From Clostridia bacterium (lineage in GTDB: Bacteria; Bacillota_A; Clostridia; Christensenellales; Borkfalkiaceae), in contig JAFWAM010000023.1 in NCBI GenBank assembly GCA_017507595.1, forward strand, positions 1 to 15,450: 15,450 nt of DNA, in the 5' to 3' direction. Position numbers and translations under genes: made by a program. Below, piece by piece: positions 7,563-14,675 of the stretch (its first letter is position 1; each line of letters begins with the position of its first letter). The notes beneath the pieces are model-generated. The model had not been told where the DNA came from. It made no database searches and saw only the letters and a program-made list of their open reading frames with translations.

Positions 7563-8635
7563 AGCCCAAAAAAATACGGACAAGAAGATTCCGCCGATAC
7601 GGTCGTTGGAAGACCTGGAAAAGACCCAGCTTTCAGATTTATTTTGCCCTTGCGGCAACGGCCCTTATCGTCGTTACGGCCATACTTTCATCGGTAGGGT
7701 CAGACCTTATCGCCCAATGGGTAGACCTTGACGACAGGGGGCTGGTGCTTTTGATGCTTTTTGGCATAAGCCTTATTATCGGGTGGGGACTGTCAATTAT
7801 TATCGGCGGTCTTTTGCTAAAGCCCATCGCCGCCTTACAGGAGGCCATGAACGACGTCACCGAGGGCAATCTTAACGTTTCCGTCAAGGAAAAAAACAGT
7901 ATCGAAGAGGTTGAAAATATCAACCACAGCTTTAATATTATGATGAGGGAGCTTCGCTCCAACAGCGAGATGCAAAAGGATTTCGTGTCCAACGTCTCGC
8001 ACGAGTTCAAAACCCCGCTTAACGCCATTGAGGGCTACGCCACCCTCTTACAGGAGGAGGGCCTTACCCATGGCGAGAGGGAGGACTATGCCCGTGAGAT
8101 ATTGACCACTACCCATCTTATGAGCCAGCTGGTGGGGGATATACTTTTACTTTCCAAGCTCGAGAACCAGGCAATAGAATATAAGCGGGAAAGATTTTCC
8201 CTTGACGAGCAGATCCGCCGCGCCGTTGTCCTTTTAGAGCCATTCTGGTCCAAAAAGCAAATTGAAGTTGACGGCGAGTTTGAATCCGTTTACTATTACG
8301 GCAACCCATCCCTTCTTTTTAACGTATGGCGAAACCTTATTGAAAACGCAGTAAAGTTCAGCCCCGACGGCGGCAAGATATCCTTAAGCTTAAAGCGGGT
8401 GGGCGGCAGGATAGTTTTTGCCGTCCGTGACAACGGCCCCGGCATAAAGGATGCCGACAAGGGGCAGATATTTAACAAGTTTTATCAAGGGGATACCTCA
8501 AGACGGCAAGATGGCAGCGGCCTTGGTCTTGCCCTTGTTAAAAAGATACTTGAAAGCCAAAACGGCACCGTCCATTTTGAAAACAACAATGAAGGCGGCT
8601 GTACGTTTTTCGTTACCCTGACGGAGGATCTTTAA
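7559..8635 (+). CDS. Sensor histidine kinase with minimal extracellular loop
   Basis: Membrane kinase partner of the preceding regulator (358 aa). The first 22 residues are strongly basic, with about half Lys or Arg. Two membrane spans follow (about 27-47 and 62-87), separated by only about 15 residues, so there is no extracellular sensor domain. The HAMP region is about 88-133. The dimerisation helix contains VSHEFKTPLNA with phosphoacceptor His148. The ATPase domain has N-box NLIENAVKF (259-267), DNGPGI (291-296) and GSGLGLALVKKI (319-330). The layout matches intramembrane-sensing kinases, which often read envelope stress or work with a membrane partner; that role is inference. Stop TAA at 8633-8635, then a terminator. 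Confidence 0.95.
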   Translation: MKPKKIRTRRFRRYGRWKTWKRPSFQIYFALAATALIVVTAILSSVGSDLIAQWVDLDDRGLVLLMLFGISLIIGWGLSIIIGGLLLKPIAALQEAMNDVTEGNLNVSVKEKNSIEEVENINHSFNIMMRELRSNSEMQKDFVSNVSHEFKTPLNAIEGYATLLQEEGLTHGEREDYAREILTTTHLMSQLVGDILLLSKLENQAIEYKRERFSLDEQIRRAVVLLEPFWSKKQIEVDGEFESVYYYGNPSLLFNVWRNLIENAVKFSPDGGKISLSLKRVGGRIVFAVRDNGPGIKDADKGQIFNKFYQGDTSRRQDGSGLGLALVKKILESQNGTVHFENNNEGGCTFFVTLTEDL

Positions 8636-8651
8636 CCCCGCGCTTTTTAGA

Positions 8652-8686
8652 TATAGGGCAATAACCGACCTATAGCCCCACTTTTT
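8652..8686 (+). terminator. Terminator-like hairpin after the kinase gene, repeat copy D
   Basis: TATAGG (8652-8657) pairs with CCTATA (8669-8674), followed by TTTTT (8682-8686). The minus strand of 8656-8676 contains CTATAGGTCGGTTATTG, differing from copy A by one base over 17. The stem is weaker than in copies B, E and F. Confidence 0.65.
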
Positions 8687-8732
8687 GTCAAAAATTTAAC
8701 AAAAAATCAAGTTAAAACGCCAACTGATTTTT

Positions 8733-8776
8733 AAAAGCCTGTGAAAAAAGACCCTTTCGCAGGCTTTTTGTTTTTA
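8733..8776 (+). terminator. Second intrinsic terminator after the two-component operon
   Basis: AGCCTG (8736-8741) pairs with CAGGCT (8760-8765), with AAAA before and TTTTGTTTTT after. It lacks the shared CTATA core, so it is an ordinary terminator stacked about 50 bases behind copy D. Confidence 0.75.
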
Positions 8777-8791
8777 CCTTAAAATCCGACA

Positions 8792-8813
8792 AAGTTCAAC
8801 AATTGTTGAACTT
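8792..8813. promoter_or_regulatory. Perfect 22-bp palindrome, probable operator of the lipid operon
   Basis: The left half AAGTTCAACAA (8792-8802) is the exact reverse complement of the right half TTGTTGAACTT (8803-8813), with no spacer. It has no T-tract and no loop, so it is more likely a protein site than a terminator. It lies about 30 bases before the -10 of the lipid kinase promoter, where a repressor or activator dimer would act. Size and symmetry suit a MarR- or TetR-type dimer. Which regulator binds is unknown. Confidence 0.65.
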
Positions 8814-8816
8814 GAG

Positions 8817-8848
8817 TTGATAAAAGGTTGATATTGCCGTGATACAAT
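8817..8848 (+). promoter_or_regulatory. Extended -10 promoter of the lipid kinase-fakA-fakB operon
   Basis: TGATACAAT (8840-8848) fits an extended -10 (TGnTACAAT). The nearest -35-like sequence, TTGATA (8817-8822), is 20 bases away, longer than usual, which the extended -10 may offset. A weaker alternative is TTGAAC (8806-8811), 18 bases, GATATT (8830-8835), whose -35 would lie inside the palindrome. Transcription from the first would start near 8855, leaving about 50 bases of leader before the preferred start at 8907. Confidence 0.6.
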
Positions 8849-8906
8849 AATGCTGATAAAGATTTTAAAATGGTGCCTTTCGGCCCCTTTTGGGAGAAGA
8901 TCAGAT

Positions 8907-9761
8907 ATGAAAGACGTTTACATTTTATATAACCCCAGAGCGGGCGACGGTCGCAGCAGAGACGCAGCCCTTTGCTTAAGCAAAAAATACCCCGACGCCA
9001 ACGTGGAGGTTTTAGACGCGACCCGTATCTTTGATTTTAAAAAGTTTACCATGGGCCTTGACGAAAGGACGTCAATAATACTGTGTGGCGGCGACGGCAC
9101 AATAAATTACTTTATCAACAATATTTCAAAAAGGGATATTGGATACGGTCTGTTTTATTATCCAACGGGCTCAGGCAACGACTTTTTGCGCGACATAGGC
9201 AAAACCCCTGACGACTGTCCCGTAAGGATAAACGAGTACGTCAAAAGCCTGCCGTCGGTAACGGTCAAGGACAAAAGATACTCCTTTATAAACGGCGTTG
9301 GCTTTGGCATTGACGGCTATTGCTGTGAGGAGGGTGACAAGCTTAAAGCGGCAGGCAAAACCAAGGTAAATTACACCTCCATCGCCATAAAGGGTCTTTT
9401 ACTTAAGTACAAGACAACCTCCGCCACAGTGGAGGTTGACGGCGAGGTACATACCTTTAAAAGGGTTTGGCTTGCCCCCACAATGAACGGCAGGTTTTAC
9501 GGCGGCGGCATGATGGCGACACCCTCTCAGGATAGACTTGGCGAAGACAAAAAAGTTTCTCTTCTCGTCTTCCACGGTTCGGGAAAGTTAGGTACGTTGA
9601 TGATTTTTCCGTCCATTTTCAAGGGAGAGCACGTCAAAAAGACCAAAAACGTGACAGTTCTTACAGGTAAAAAGATAAAGGTTACCTTCTCAAGCCCCAG
9701 ACCCTGTCAGATCGACGGTGAGACGGTTACGGACGTAACGACTTATACGGTAACGGTATAA
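8907..9761 (+). CDS. Diacylglycerol kinase-like lipid kinase (YegS/DgkB type)
   Basis: Predicted soluble or membrane-associated kinase that phosphorylates diacylglycerol or a related lipid to feed phosphatidic acid back into phospholipid synthesis. The 284-aa protein has the N-terminal YNPRAGDG (8-15), the ATP motif GGDGT (61-65), PTGSGNDFLRD (86-96) and INGVGFGID (128-136). A C-terminal beta domain includes NGRFYGGGM (194-202) and ends with DGETV (270-274). An in-frame ATG at 8850 would add 19 residues, but it lies at the predicted transcription start with no ribosome site. The ATG at 8907 follows GGGAG (8892-8896) and begins at the conserved strand, so I prefer it. It is 24 bases ahead of fakA, so the enzyme probably works with the fatty acid kinase pair. 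Confidence 0.93.
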   Translation: MKDVYILYNPRAGDGRSRDAALCLSKKYPDANVEVLDATRIFDFKKFTMGLDERTSIILCGGDGTINYFINNISKRDIGYGLFYYPTGSGNDFLRDIGKTPDDCPVRINEYVKSLPSVTVKDKRYSFINGVGFGIDGYCCEEGDKLKAAGKTKVNYTSIAIKGLLLKYKTTSATVEVDGEVHTFKRVWLAPTMNGRFYGGGMMATPSQDRLGEDKKVSLLVFHGSGKLGTLMIFPSIFKGEHVKKTKNVTVLTGKKIKVTFSSPRPCQIDGETVTDVTTYTVTV

Positions 9762-9785
9762 AAACAGATGCACAAAGGGTGAAAT

Positions 9786-11432
9786 ATGGATAAAAATTTA
9801 AACTTGATCGACGGCGAGCTTTTCAAAAGACTTGCCACCAAGGGGGCGGAGGCCCTTTACAAAAAAAAGCAGGAAATAAACGACCTTAACGTCTTCCCCG
9901 TTCCCGACGGGGATACGGGCGACAATATGTGTCACACTATGGAAGGGGGTCTTTCCGCATTAGAGGGTGATTTTGGCAACCATCTCGGCAATATGGCCAA
10001 GGCCTTTGCAAGGGGCACCCTTTTAAAGGCCCGCGGCAACTCGGGCGTAATACTTTCACAGCTTTTCCGCGGCCTTGCAGAGGGCTTAAGCGATAAGGCT
10101 GTTGCCACACCAACGGATTGGGCAAAGGCTCTTGGGACGGGCGTGGAATATGGCTATAAATCGGTCTTTAAGCCCGTGGAGGGGACCATCCTTACCGTTG
10201 CAAGGATGGGGGCGGAAGGCTTAACCGCCGTCACGGACCAAACCGACTTAGAGGGGCTTTTCGGCGGATACCTAAACGCTTTGACCGATTCCTTAAAGAA
10301 CACGCCCAATCAGCTTAAGACCTTAAAGGAGGCCGGTGTCGTTGACAGCGGTGGGGCAGGGCTTACCTGCATTGCCGAAGGCTTTTTAATGGCCGTCACA
10401 AAAAGGGATGGCGATGCCACCGCCATTGACGGCTTTATCAAAAAGCCCTATCAAAAGGAAGATGCCGCGACAGGCGACGACGAAGGCTTCGGCTTTTGCA
10501 CCGAGGTCCTTTTGGAGCTTAGTTGCCCGAAATTTTCCCTTGAGGATTTCAGGGGGGAGCTTACCAAGGAGGGTAAGAGCATAGTTGCCGTTACCATGGG
10601 TGACACCTTAAAGGTACACGTCCACACACTTGACCCATTAAAGGTCCTTGGCATGTGCGCTGCCCTTGGCGAGCTTATCACCGTCAAGGTGGAAAATATG
10701 ACCAGACAGCACGCCGCCCTCAATATTAAAAATGAGGACTCTTTAGTCCCGACTCAGGTGGGCGAAAGGCTGCCCGTTGCGGTGGTGGCAATATCTCAGG
10801 GCCCCGGTTTTGACCAAATTTATCTTGAAAACGGCGCCGACGCCGTAGTCAGCGGCGGCCAGACGGATAACCCTTCCGTCGAGGAATATTTAAAGGTTTT
10901 TTCCACCCTCAATGCGGAAAATATAATAGTTTTGCCAAACAACAAAAACGTGGTCATGGCGGCCCGTGCCGCTGCCGATATGTATACGGCGGCAAGGGTA
11001 ACCGTGGCCAATACCAAGACCCCGCAGGAGGTGTATTCAGCCCTTGTTTGCGGCCTCAGCCGTGAGGATTTTGACCTGTTTTTGTCGGAGATGGAGGAGG
11101 GCGCCGCCGGGGTAACCGACGTAAGCTTAACCTACGCCGTCCGCGACGCAAGCTTTGACGGCGTCACCATAAAAAAGGACGACTACATGGCGTTTCTGAT
11201 GGGCAAGCCCGTTTTTGCCCATCCGAATATACGGGAGTGCTTAAGGGGGCTTTTAGACAAGCTTTCAGATTATAAAGATAAAGAAATAGTCACCGTCTTT
11301 TACGGCAAGGACGTGACCGAGGAAGAAAAAACCTGGTTTAATCGGCTTATAGAAGGCTTTTTTGAAGACGCAGAGGTCGTCGACCTTTACGGCGGTCAGG
11401 ATGTTTATCCAATTTTAATTTCACTTGAATAG
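9786..11432 (+). CDS. fakA: Fatty acid kinase catalytic subunit FakA (DAK2-domain protein)
   Basis: ATP-dependent kinase that phosphorylates fatty acids held by FakB, giving acyl-phosphate for phospholipid synthesis (PlsX/PlsY route) in Bacillota. Its 548 aa are the usual FakA length. The N-terminal DhaL-like domain (about 1-205) has the metal motif PVPDGDTGDNM (38-48, Asp41, Asp43 and Asp46) and the nucleotide-binding ARGNSG (82-87). A middle linker-like domain and the C-terminal FakB-interacting half follow, with DYMAFLMG and the closing GGQDVYPILISLE typical of the family. AAAGGGTG sits 6 bases before the ATG. The next gene, 11 bases downstream, encodes the matching lipid-binding subunit, which strongly supports the role. 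Confidence 0.95.
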   Translation: MDKNLNLIDGELFKRLATKGAEALYKKKQEINDLNVFPVPDGDTGDNMCHTMEGGLSALEGDFGNHLGNMAKAFARGTLLKARGNSGVILSQLFRGLAEGLSDKAVATPTDWAKALGTGVEYGYKSVFKPVEGTILTVARMGAEGLTAVTDQTDLEGLFGGYLNALTDSLKNTPNQLKTLKEAGVVDSGGAGLTCIAEGFLMAVTKRDGDATAIDGFIKKPYQKEDAATGDDEGFGFCTEVLLELSCPKFSLEDFRGELTKEGKSIVAVTMGDTLKVHVHTLDPLKVLGMCAALGELITVKVENMTRQHAALNIKNEDSLVPTQVGERLPVAVVAISQGPGFDQIYLENGADAVVSGGQTDNPSVEEYLKVFSTLNAENIIVLPNNKNVVMAARAAADMYTAARVTVANTKTPQEVYSALVCGLSREDFDLFLSEMEEGAAGVTDVSLTYAVRDASFDGVTIKKDDYMAFLMGKPVFAHPNIRECLRGLLDKLSDYKDKEIVTVFYGKDVTEEEKTWFNRLIEGFFEDAEVVDLYGGQDVYPILISLE

Positions 11433-11443
11433 GAGGTATTTTT

Positions 11444-12343
11444 ATGAAGAGAAAGGTATTTTGCACGTCAACGGGCTGTCTTGAATACGCGCCTGAAAGA
11501 TATTTAAAGGATCACGACATTGAAATTATAAGAATACATATTTTGTTTAACGACAAGGAATACCTTGAGGGCATCGATCTTGACCCCGTTGATTTTTATC
11601 GGGAGCTTGAAGCCTTAGAGGACGTCAAAAACAACTTGCCCAAAACGGCGATGCCCACCCGTGAGGAGATCGAGGCCCACTTTAATAAGGCGGTTGAGGA
11701 CGGCTATGAGGAGGCTATCGTTATTGCCATATCCTCAGGCCTTGGGGGCACCTACAACCTTTTGCGTCTTATCGCCGACGAATATAGCGACAGGATAAAA
11801 ATACACGTTATCGACTCCAAAATAACCTGCTTTGGAGAAGGTCTTCTTGCCGTAAAGGCCGCCGAGATGATAGAAAAGGGCATGCCCACCCAGGATATTT
11901 TAAAGGAGATCGCCTGGATGATGGCCCATCAGGAGTTTTTCGGTATTGACGGCAAGCTTGACTATCTTATTTATAACGGAAGGCTTAAGGGCGGCAAGGC
12001 GTTTTTCGGCAAAATGCTTTCCATTTGCCCGGTCATTCACTTTTCCAAGGAGGGTGAGATCGTACCCCTTGCCAGCGTAAGGACACAGAAAAAGGCCCTT
12101 GAAAAAACTTGCGAGACCCTTAAGGAGCTTTTAGGTGACCGTGACAGCAAGGACTATATACTGTTCCATATATACACAGGCCCCTCCGTCATTGAAAAGC
12201 TTAAGGAAATTGAAAAGGATTTTCAAATAAAAACCAATCACGAGGCCGTCATCATGTCACCCGTATCAGGCTGTCACAACGGTCCGTGGCTTGCGGGCTA
12301 CGGCGTGCTTTTCCTCCGTCGCGAGGACGAGCAACTTGAATAG
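11444..12343 (+). CDS. fakB: DegV-family fatty-acid-binding protein FakB
   Basis: Lipid carrier that holds a fatty acid for phosphorylation by FakA and presents the acyl-phosphate to the membrane. The 299-aa protein has the DegV hallmarks: N-terminal CTSTGCL (7-13), PKTAMPTREE (66-75), AISSGLGGTYN (95-105) and LDYLIYNGRLKGG (172-184) with Arg180. The C-terminal SGCHNGPWLAGYG (275-287) supplies His278. The usual signature there is closer to GTHTGPGALG, so the Trp and the Cys are unusual and might reflect a different acyl preference. Its ribosome site is perfect (AGGAGG just after the fakA stop). It is the last gene of the operon, followed by the terminator at 12379. Many Bacillota carry several FakBs; only one is seen here. 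Confidence 0.94.
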   Translation: MKRKVFCTSTGCLEYAPERYLKDHDIEIIRIHILFNDKEYLEGIDLDPVDFYRELEALEDVKNNLPKTAMPTREEIEAHFNKAVEDGYEEAIVIAISSGLGGTYNLLRLIADEYSDRIKIHVIDSKITCFGEGLLAVKAAEMIEKGMPTQDILKEIAWMMAHQEFFGIDGKLDYLIYNGRLKGGKAFFGKMLSICPVIHFSKEGEIVPLASVRTQKKALEKTCETLKELLGDRDSKDYILFHIYTGPSVIEKLKEIEKDFQIKTNHEAVIMSPVSGCHNGPWLAGYGVLFLRREDEQLE

Positions 12344-12378
12344 CTTTTATATTTTAAGATAAGTTAACAAACACAAAT

Positions 12379-12424
12379 ATCCGCCTATATGCCCGTTATC
12401 GGCATATTTTGGGCGGATTTTTTA
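12379..12424 (+). terminator. Intrinsic terminator after fakB, repeat copy E
   Basis: Outer stem ATCCGCC (12379-12385) / GGCGGAT (12412-12418); inner stem ATATGCC (12387-12393) / GGCATAT (12401-12407); then a T-rich tract. The core CCTATATGCCCGTTATCGG (12384-12402) matches the shared family and is closest to copy F. Confidence 0.88.
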
Positions 12425-12506
12425 TTTTTTTGAAAGCAAAAAAGTATTAAAATCCCTAAAAAAAGGGGCGACAAAAATTTAATTCTCAATAAAACGGAAA
12501 AAACAA

Positions 12507-12523
12507 GGATAACCTGCTTATAG
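12507..12523. repeat. Degenerate seventh core of the hairpin family
   Basis: The minus strand reads CTATAAGCAGGTTATCC, which keeps CTATA, the central GTTAT and the spacing of the family core but has no flanking hairpin or T-tract. It lies in the otherwise AT-rich, gene-free stretch between the fakB terminator and the TetR promoter. A match this short could be chance. Confidence 0.35.
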
Positions 12524-12597
12524 AAAAACTTACGATTTAGGCTCGTTGTTAAAGGATAAAAAAATTTTCAAAGGGCAAAAAATTTTTAAAAAATCTA

Positions 12598-12626
12598 TTG
12601 CATTTTCAAGTGAAATATGCTACAAT
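12598..12626 (+). promoter_or_regulatory. sigma-A promoter of the TetR-lipoprotein operon
   Basis: TTGCAT (12598-12603), 17 bases, TACAAT (12621-12626). Transcription would start near 12633, just ahead of the inverted repeat at 12638-12655. Confidence 0.75.
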
Positions 12627-12637
12627 AACCACAACGA

Positions 12638-12655
12638 ACTATATCACGATATAGT
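12638..12655. promoter_or_regulatory. Inverted repeat, probable autoregulatory TetR operator
   Basis: ACTATATC (12638-12645) and GATATAGT (12648-12655) are exact reverse complements with a 2-base centre. The site covers the first transcribed bases and ends 26 bases before the regulator's preferred start codon. This is the classic position and size for a TetR-family dimer to repress its own gene. Confidence 0.65.
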
Positions 12656-12681
12656 AATCCTTTATGGGATCTGGGGGTATT

Positions 12682-13362
12682 ATGACGGAAAAATCCATTC
12701 ACTACAGGGCAGACAAGGCAAGATCAAAGGTTTTGCACGCGGCCGCAAGACTCTTTTTGGAAAAGGGTTATCACAAGACGACCTTAAGAGAGCTTGCTTC
12801 ACTTTCAGGGGTAAACTACGGCTCCTTGGCCTTTGTGTTTAAAAGTAAGGAAAATATTCTTTCAGACCTTGTTGGCCTCGTCCTTGATTTTCAGTTTGAG
12901 TTCACAAGTGAGCTGCTTAAAGGTATAACCGACGACAAAATACTTTTTTACGCGGTGGAAACCGTCCTTCAGCTTCACCTTGCCGAGTCGGGCGATCATA
13001 TAAGGGAGCTTTACACCCTTTCGTACTCACAACACGCCTCGTCTGACGTAGTATATAATAAGATAACGCAAAAGCTGTCCGAGATATTCAAGGATCAGTA
13101 CCCCCACTTTACCCAGAGGGAATTTTACGAAAAGGAGCTTGCCTCCGCAGGCATTATGCGCAATTATATGACGCGCCCCTGCGGCGCCCACTTTACCATG
13201 GATCGCAAGGTAAAGGCCTTTTTGGAAAACACCTTTCTTCTTTACGAAATCCAAAGGTCAAAGATAATGGAGGCAACGGAGTTTGTTTCCCGCTTTGACT
13301 TTAAAATATTAGCCGGGCAGGTTATTGATAATCTTCTCAGCTATCTTGAAAGTAAAACATAA
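12682..13362 (+). CDS. TetR/AcrR-family transcriptional regulator
   Basis: One-component repressor (226 aa from this start). The N-terminal helix-turn-helix covers about residues 10-55: ARLFLEKGYHKTTLRELA, then SGVNYGSLAFVFKSKENIL, a standard TetR DNA-binding layout. The C-terminal 170 residues are helical, contain no recognisable subfamily signature, and should form the ligand and dimer domain. An in-frame ATG at 12664 would add six residues (MGSGGI) but has no ribosome site. The ATG at 12682 follows GGGGG (12673-12677), though the spacing is short. The inverted repeat just upstream suggests autoregulation. The lipoprotein gene begins 13 bases after its stop, so the regulator probably controls that gene too. 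The ligand is unknown. Confidence 0.9.
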   Translation: MTEKSIHYRADKARSKVLHAAARLFLEKGYHKTTLRELASLSGVNYGSLAFVFKSKENILSDLVGLVLDFQFEFTSELLKGITDDKILFYAVETVLQLHLAESGDHIRELYTLSYSQHASSDVVYNKITQKLSEIFKDQYPHFTQREFYEKELASAGIMRNYMTRPCGAHFTMDRKVKAFLENTFLLYEIQRSKIMEATEFVSRFDFKILAGQVIDNLLSYLESKT

Positions 13363-13375
13363 CGGAGGATATTCA

Positions 13376-14203
13376 ATGAAACAAAAATTATTTATTACGA
13401 TCACATCCCTTTGCATCTGCTTTTTTTTGGCGATCGGTCTTGTTGGCTGCGGCATCTCGCAGGAGGACGTTGATAAGGCTGTCAACGACGCAAAAGAGCC
13501 CCTCACCACCCGCATAGAGGAGCTTGAATCGACCCTCACCGACAAAAACGCAAAGATAGAAGATCTCGAGGGCCAGGTAGGCTCCCTTACGGCAGAAAAT
13601 CAGGGCCTTAAGGATGATGCGACCGCACAACAGGCGGAAAAAGCCGCCCTTGAGGAAAAAATAAACGCCCTTAAGGCCTGTGTCAAGGGCGAACACGTTT
13701 TAGAAAGCGCCGAGCCTTGTGCCGAGAAATTAACCTGCACGACATGTGAAAGCGTTATTGACAATCCCAACCCTCAGCCCCACGATGCTTCCGCTATAGC
13801 TGCCGAAGGCAAATGCGTCTGCGGTGAAACCTTTGTCGCAACGGTAGGCGACACTCACTATAAAACCCTTGAAGAGGCCCATGCCGCCTGGACAAGTGGC
13901 ACTACCCTGACCCTTCATAGCGACGTGACGGGCTTAAGCGATTACGTTAATGTTACGGAAAAGAACGTGGTTCTTGATCTTAACGGCCACACCCTTCATT
14001 CATCAAATACCCTGTGCACGATCTACATTAACGGTTCAACTAAAGCAAGTCTTACCATCCGTGATGGTAAGGGCGGCGGACAGGTAGACGGCGGGGTTTA
14101 CGTCGTTTACGGTGGCGCCAGCTTTGTTCTTGAAAGCGGAACGTTGAAAGAGGTTGTGGCCAACGGCGACTTTATAATGAAGGGGCAAGATATACACCAC
14201 TGA
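13376..14203 (+). CDS. Lipoprotein with coiled coil, Cys cluster and beta-helix start (5' part of a frameshifted gene)
   Basis: Surface lipoprotein of unknown function, 275 aa as read. The signal peptide ends in LVGC (Cys25). Residues about 27-102 form a coiled coil with heptad-like IEELESTL and IEDLEGQV repeats. A Cys-rich stretch follows (Cys102, 115, 121, 124, 147, 149; CTTC and CVC), reminiscent of the small zinc-ribbon-like modules in clostridial surface proteins. From about 160, parallel beta-helix-like strands begin (VVLDLNGHTL, SLTIRDGKGGG, SFVLESGTL). The frame ends abruptly at DIHH in mid-repeat. In the +1 frame the same repeat pattern continues without a break, so this is best read as the 5' part of a 415-aa protein. 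GGAGG lies 7 bases before the ATG; an in-frame ATG at 13325 inside tetR is not used. Confidence 0.8.
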   Translation: MKQKLFITITSLCICFFLAIGLVGCGISQEDVDKAVNDAKEPLTTRIEELESTLTDKNAKIEDLEGQVGSLTAENQGLKDDATAQQAEKAALEEKINALKACVKGEHVLESAEPCAEKLTCTTCESVIDNPNPQPHDASAIAAEGKCVCGETFVATVGDTHYKTLEEAHAAWTSGTTLTLHSDVTGLSDYVNVTEKNVVLDLNGHTLHSSNTLCTIYINGSTKASLTIRDGKGGGQVDGGVYVVYGGASFVLESGTLKEVVANGDFIMKGQDIHH

Positions 14204-14207
14204 TGAT

Positions 14208-14624
14208 ATGGCTTTGTTTGTTAACGCCTCGGCAGCCAACATAGAGCTTTTAGGCGGTGAGATCGTCGGAAAAACCGGCATCAGCGTCCACAGCGGGACT
14301 GAGGTTATTATCGGTGGTGACGTTAAGATAACCGGGCTTGATACGTTTGCGGTTGATATTTGGGATAAAGACACAAAAGTAACCATTAAAGACAATCCGA
14401 CCTTGAAGGGTGCAGATAGTGAGATTGAAACCCGCGTGGCTATAACTTTCAACACTCAGCCCCCTGAAGGAAAGGTTTGGCGCATTGCTTACAGCAAGGA
14501 TTTAGCCGACGGCATCTTCGCGATCCCCGCAGATGGCTTTACCCTTGACCCCACCAGATTTGCTTCCGCAAGCACAGGCTTTAAGATAAGCCGTAACGAA
14601 GCAGGTTCCCTTGTGATATCATAA
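14208..14624 (+). pseudogene. 3' part of the frameshifted beta-helix lipoprotein gene
   Basis: This 138-codon frame has no signal peptide and no ribosome site at its ATG. Its frame is open from 14181, inside the end of the upstream gene. Removing one G from the GGGG run at 14182-14185 fuses the two as ...DFIMKG-KIYTTDD-MALFVNAS... and restores continuous beta-helix-like repeats (NIELLGGEIVG, TEVIIGGDVKITG, TKVTIKDNPTL). The last 45 residues form a separate C-terminal cap (KVWRIAYSKDLADGIFAIPADG). Its ATG lies 4 bases after the upstream TGA, so translational restart is conceivable. Causes could be a real mutation, a sequencing or assembly error, or a recoding site. Function unknown. Confidence 0.7.
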
Positions 14625-14642
14625 GAAGCTTAAAGCTTTTTT
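14625..14642 (+). terminator. Weak AT-rich hairpin with T-tract between the lipoprotein genes
   Basis: AAGCT (14626-14630), loop TAA, AGCTT (14634-14638), running into TTTTT. The 5-bp stem is short; at most a weak attenuator lowering expression of the next gene. Confidence 0.3.
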
Positions 14643-14675
14643 ACACTATAAATTACATTTTAAGGAGGACTTATT

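Noticed and set aside
8850..8906. Upstream ATG as the lipid kinase start
   Set aside because: It coincides with the predicted transcription start, has no ribosome site, and would add residues that fit no conserved part of the family.
12546..12842. A 98-codon frame covering the TetR promoter and HTH region
   Set aside because: It overlaps the TetR gene in another frame and reads through its promoter and operator.
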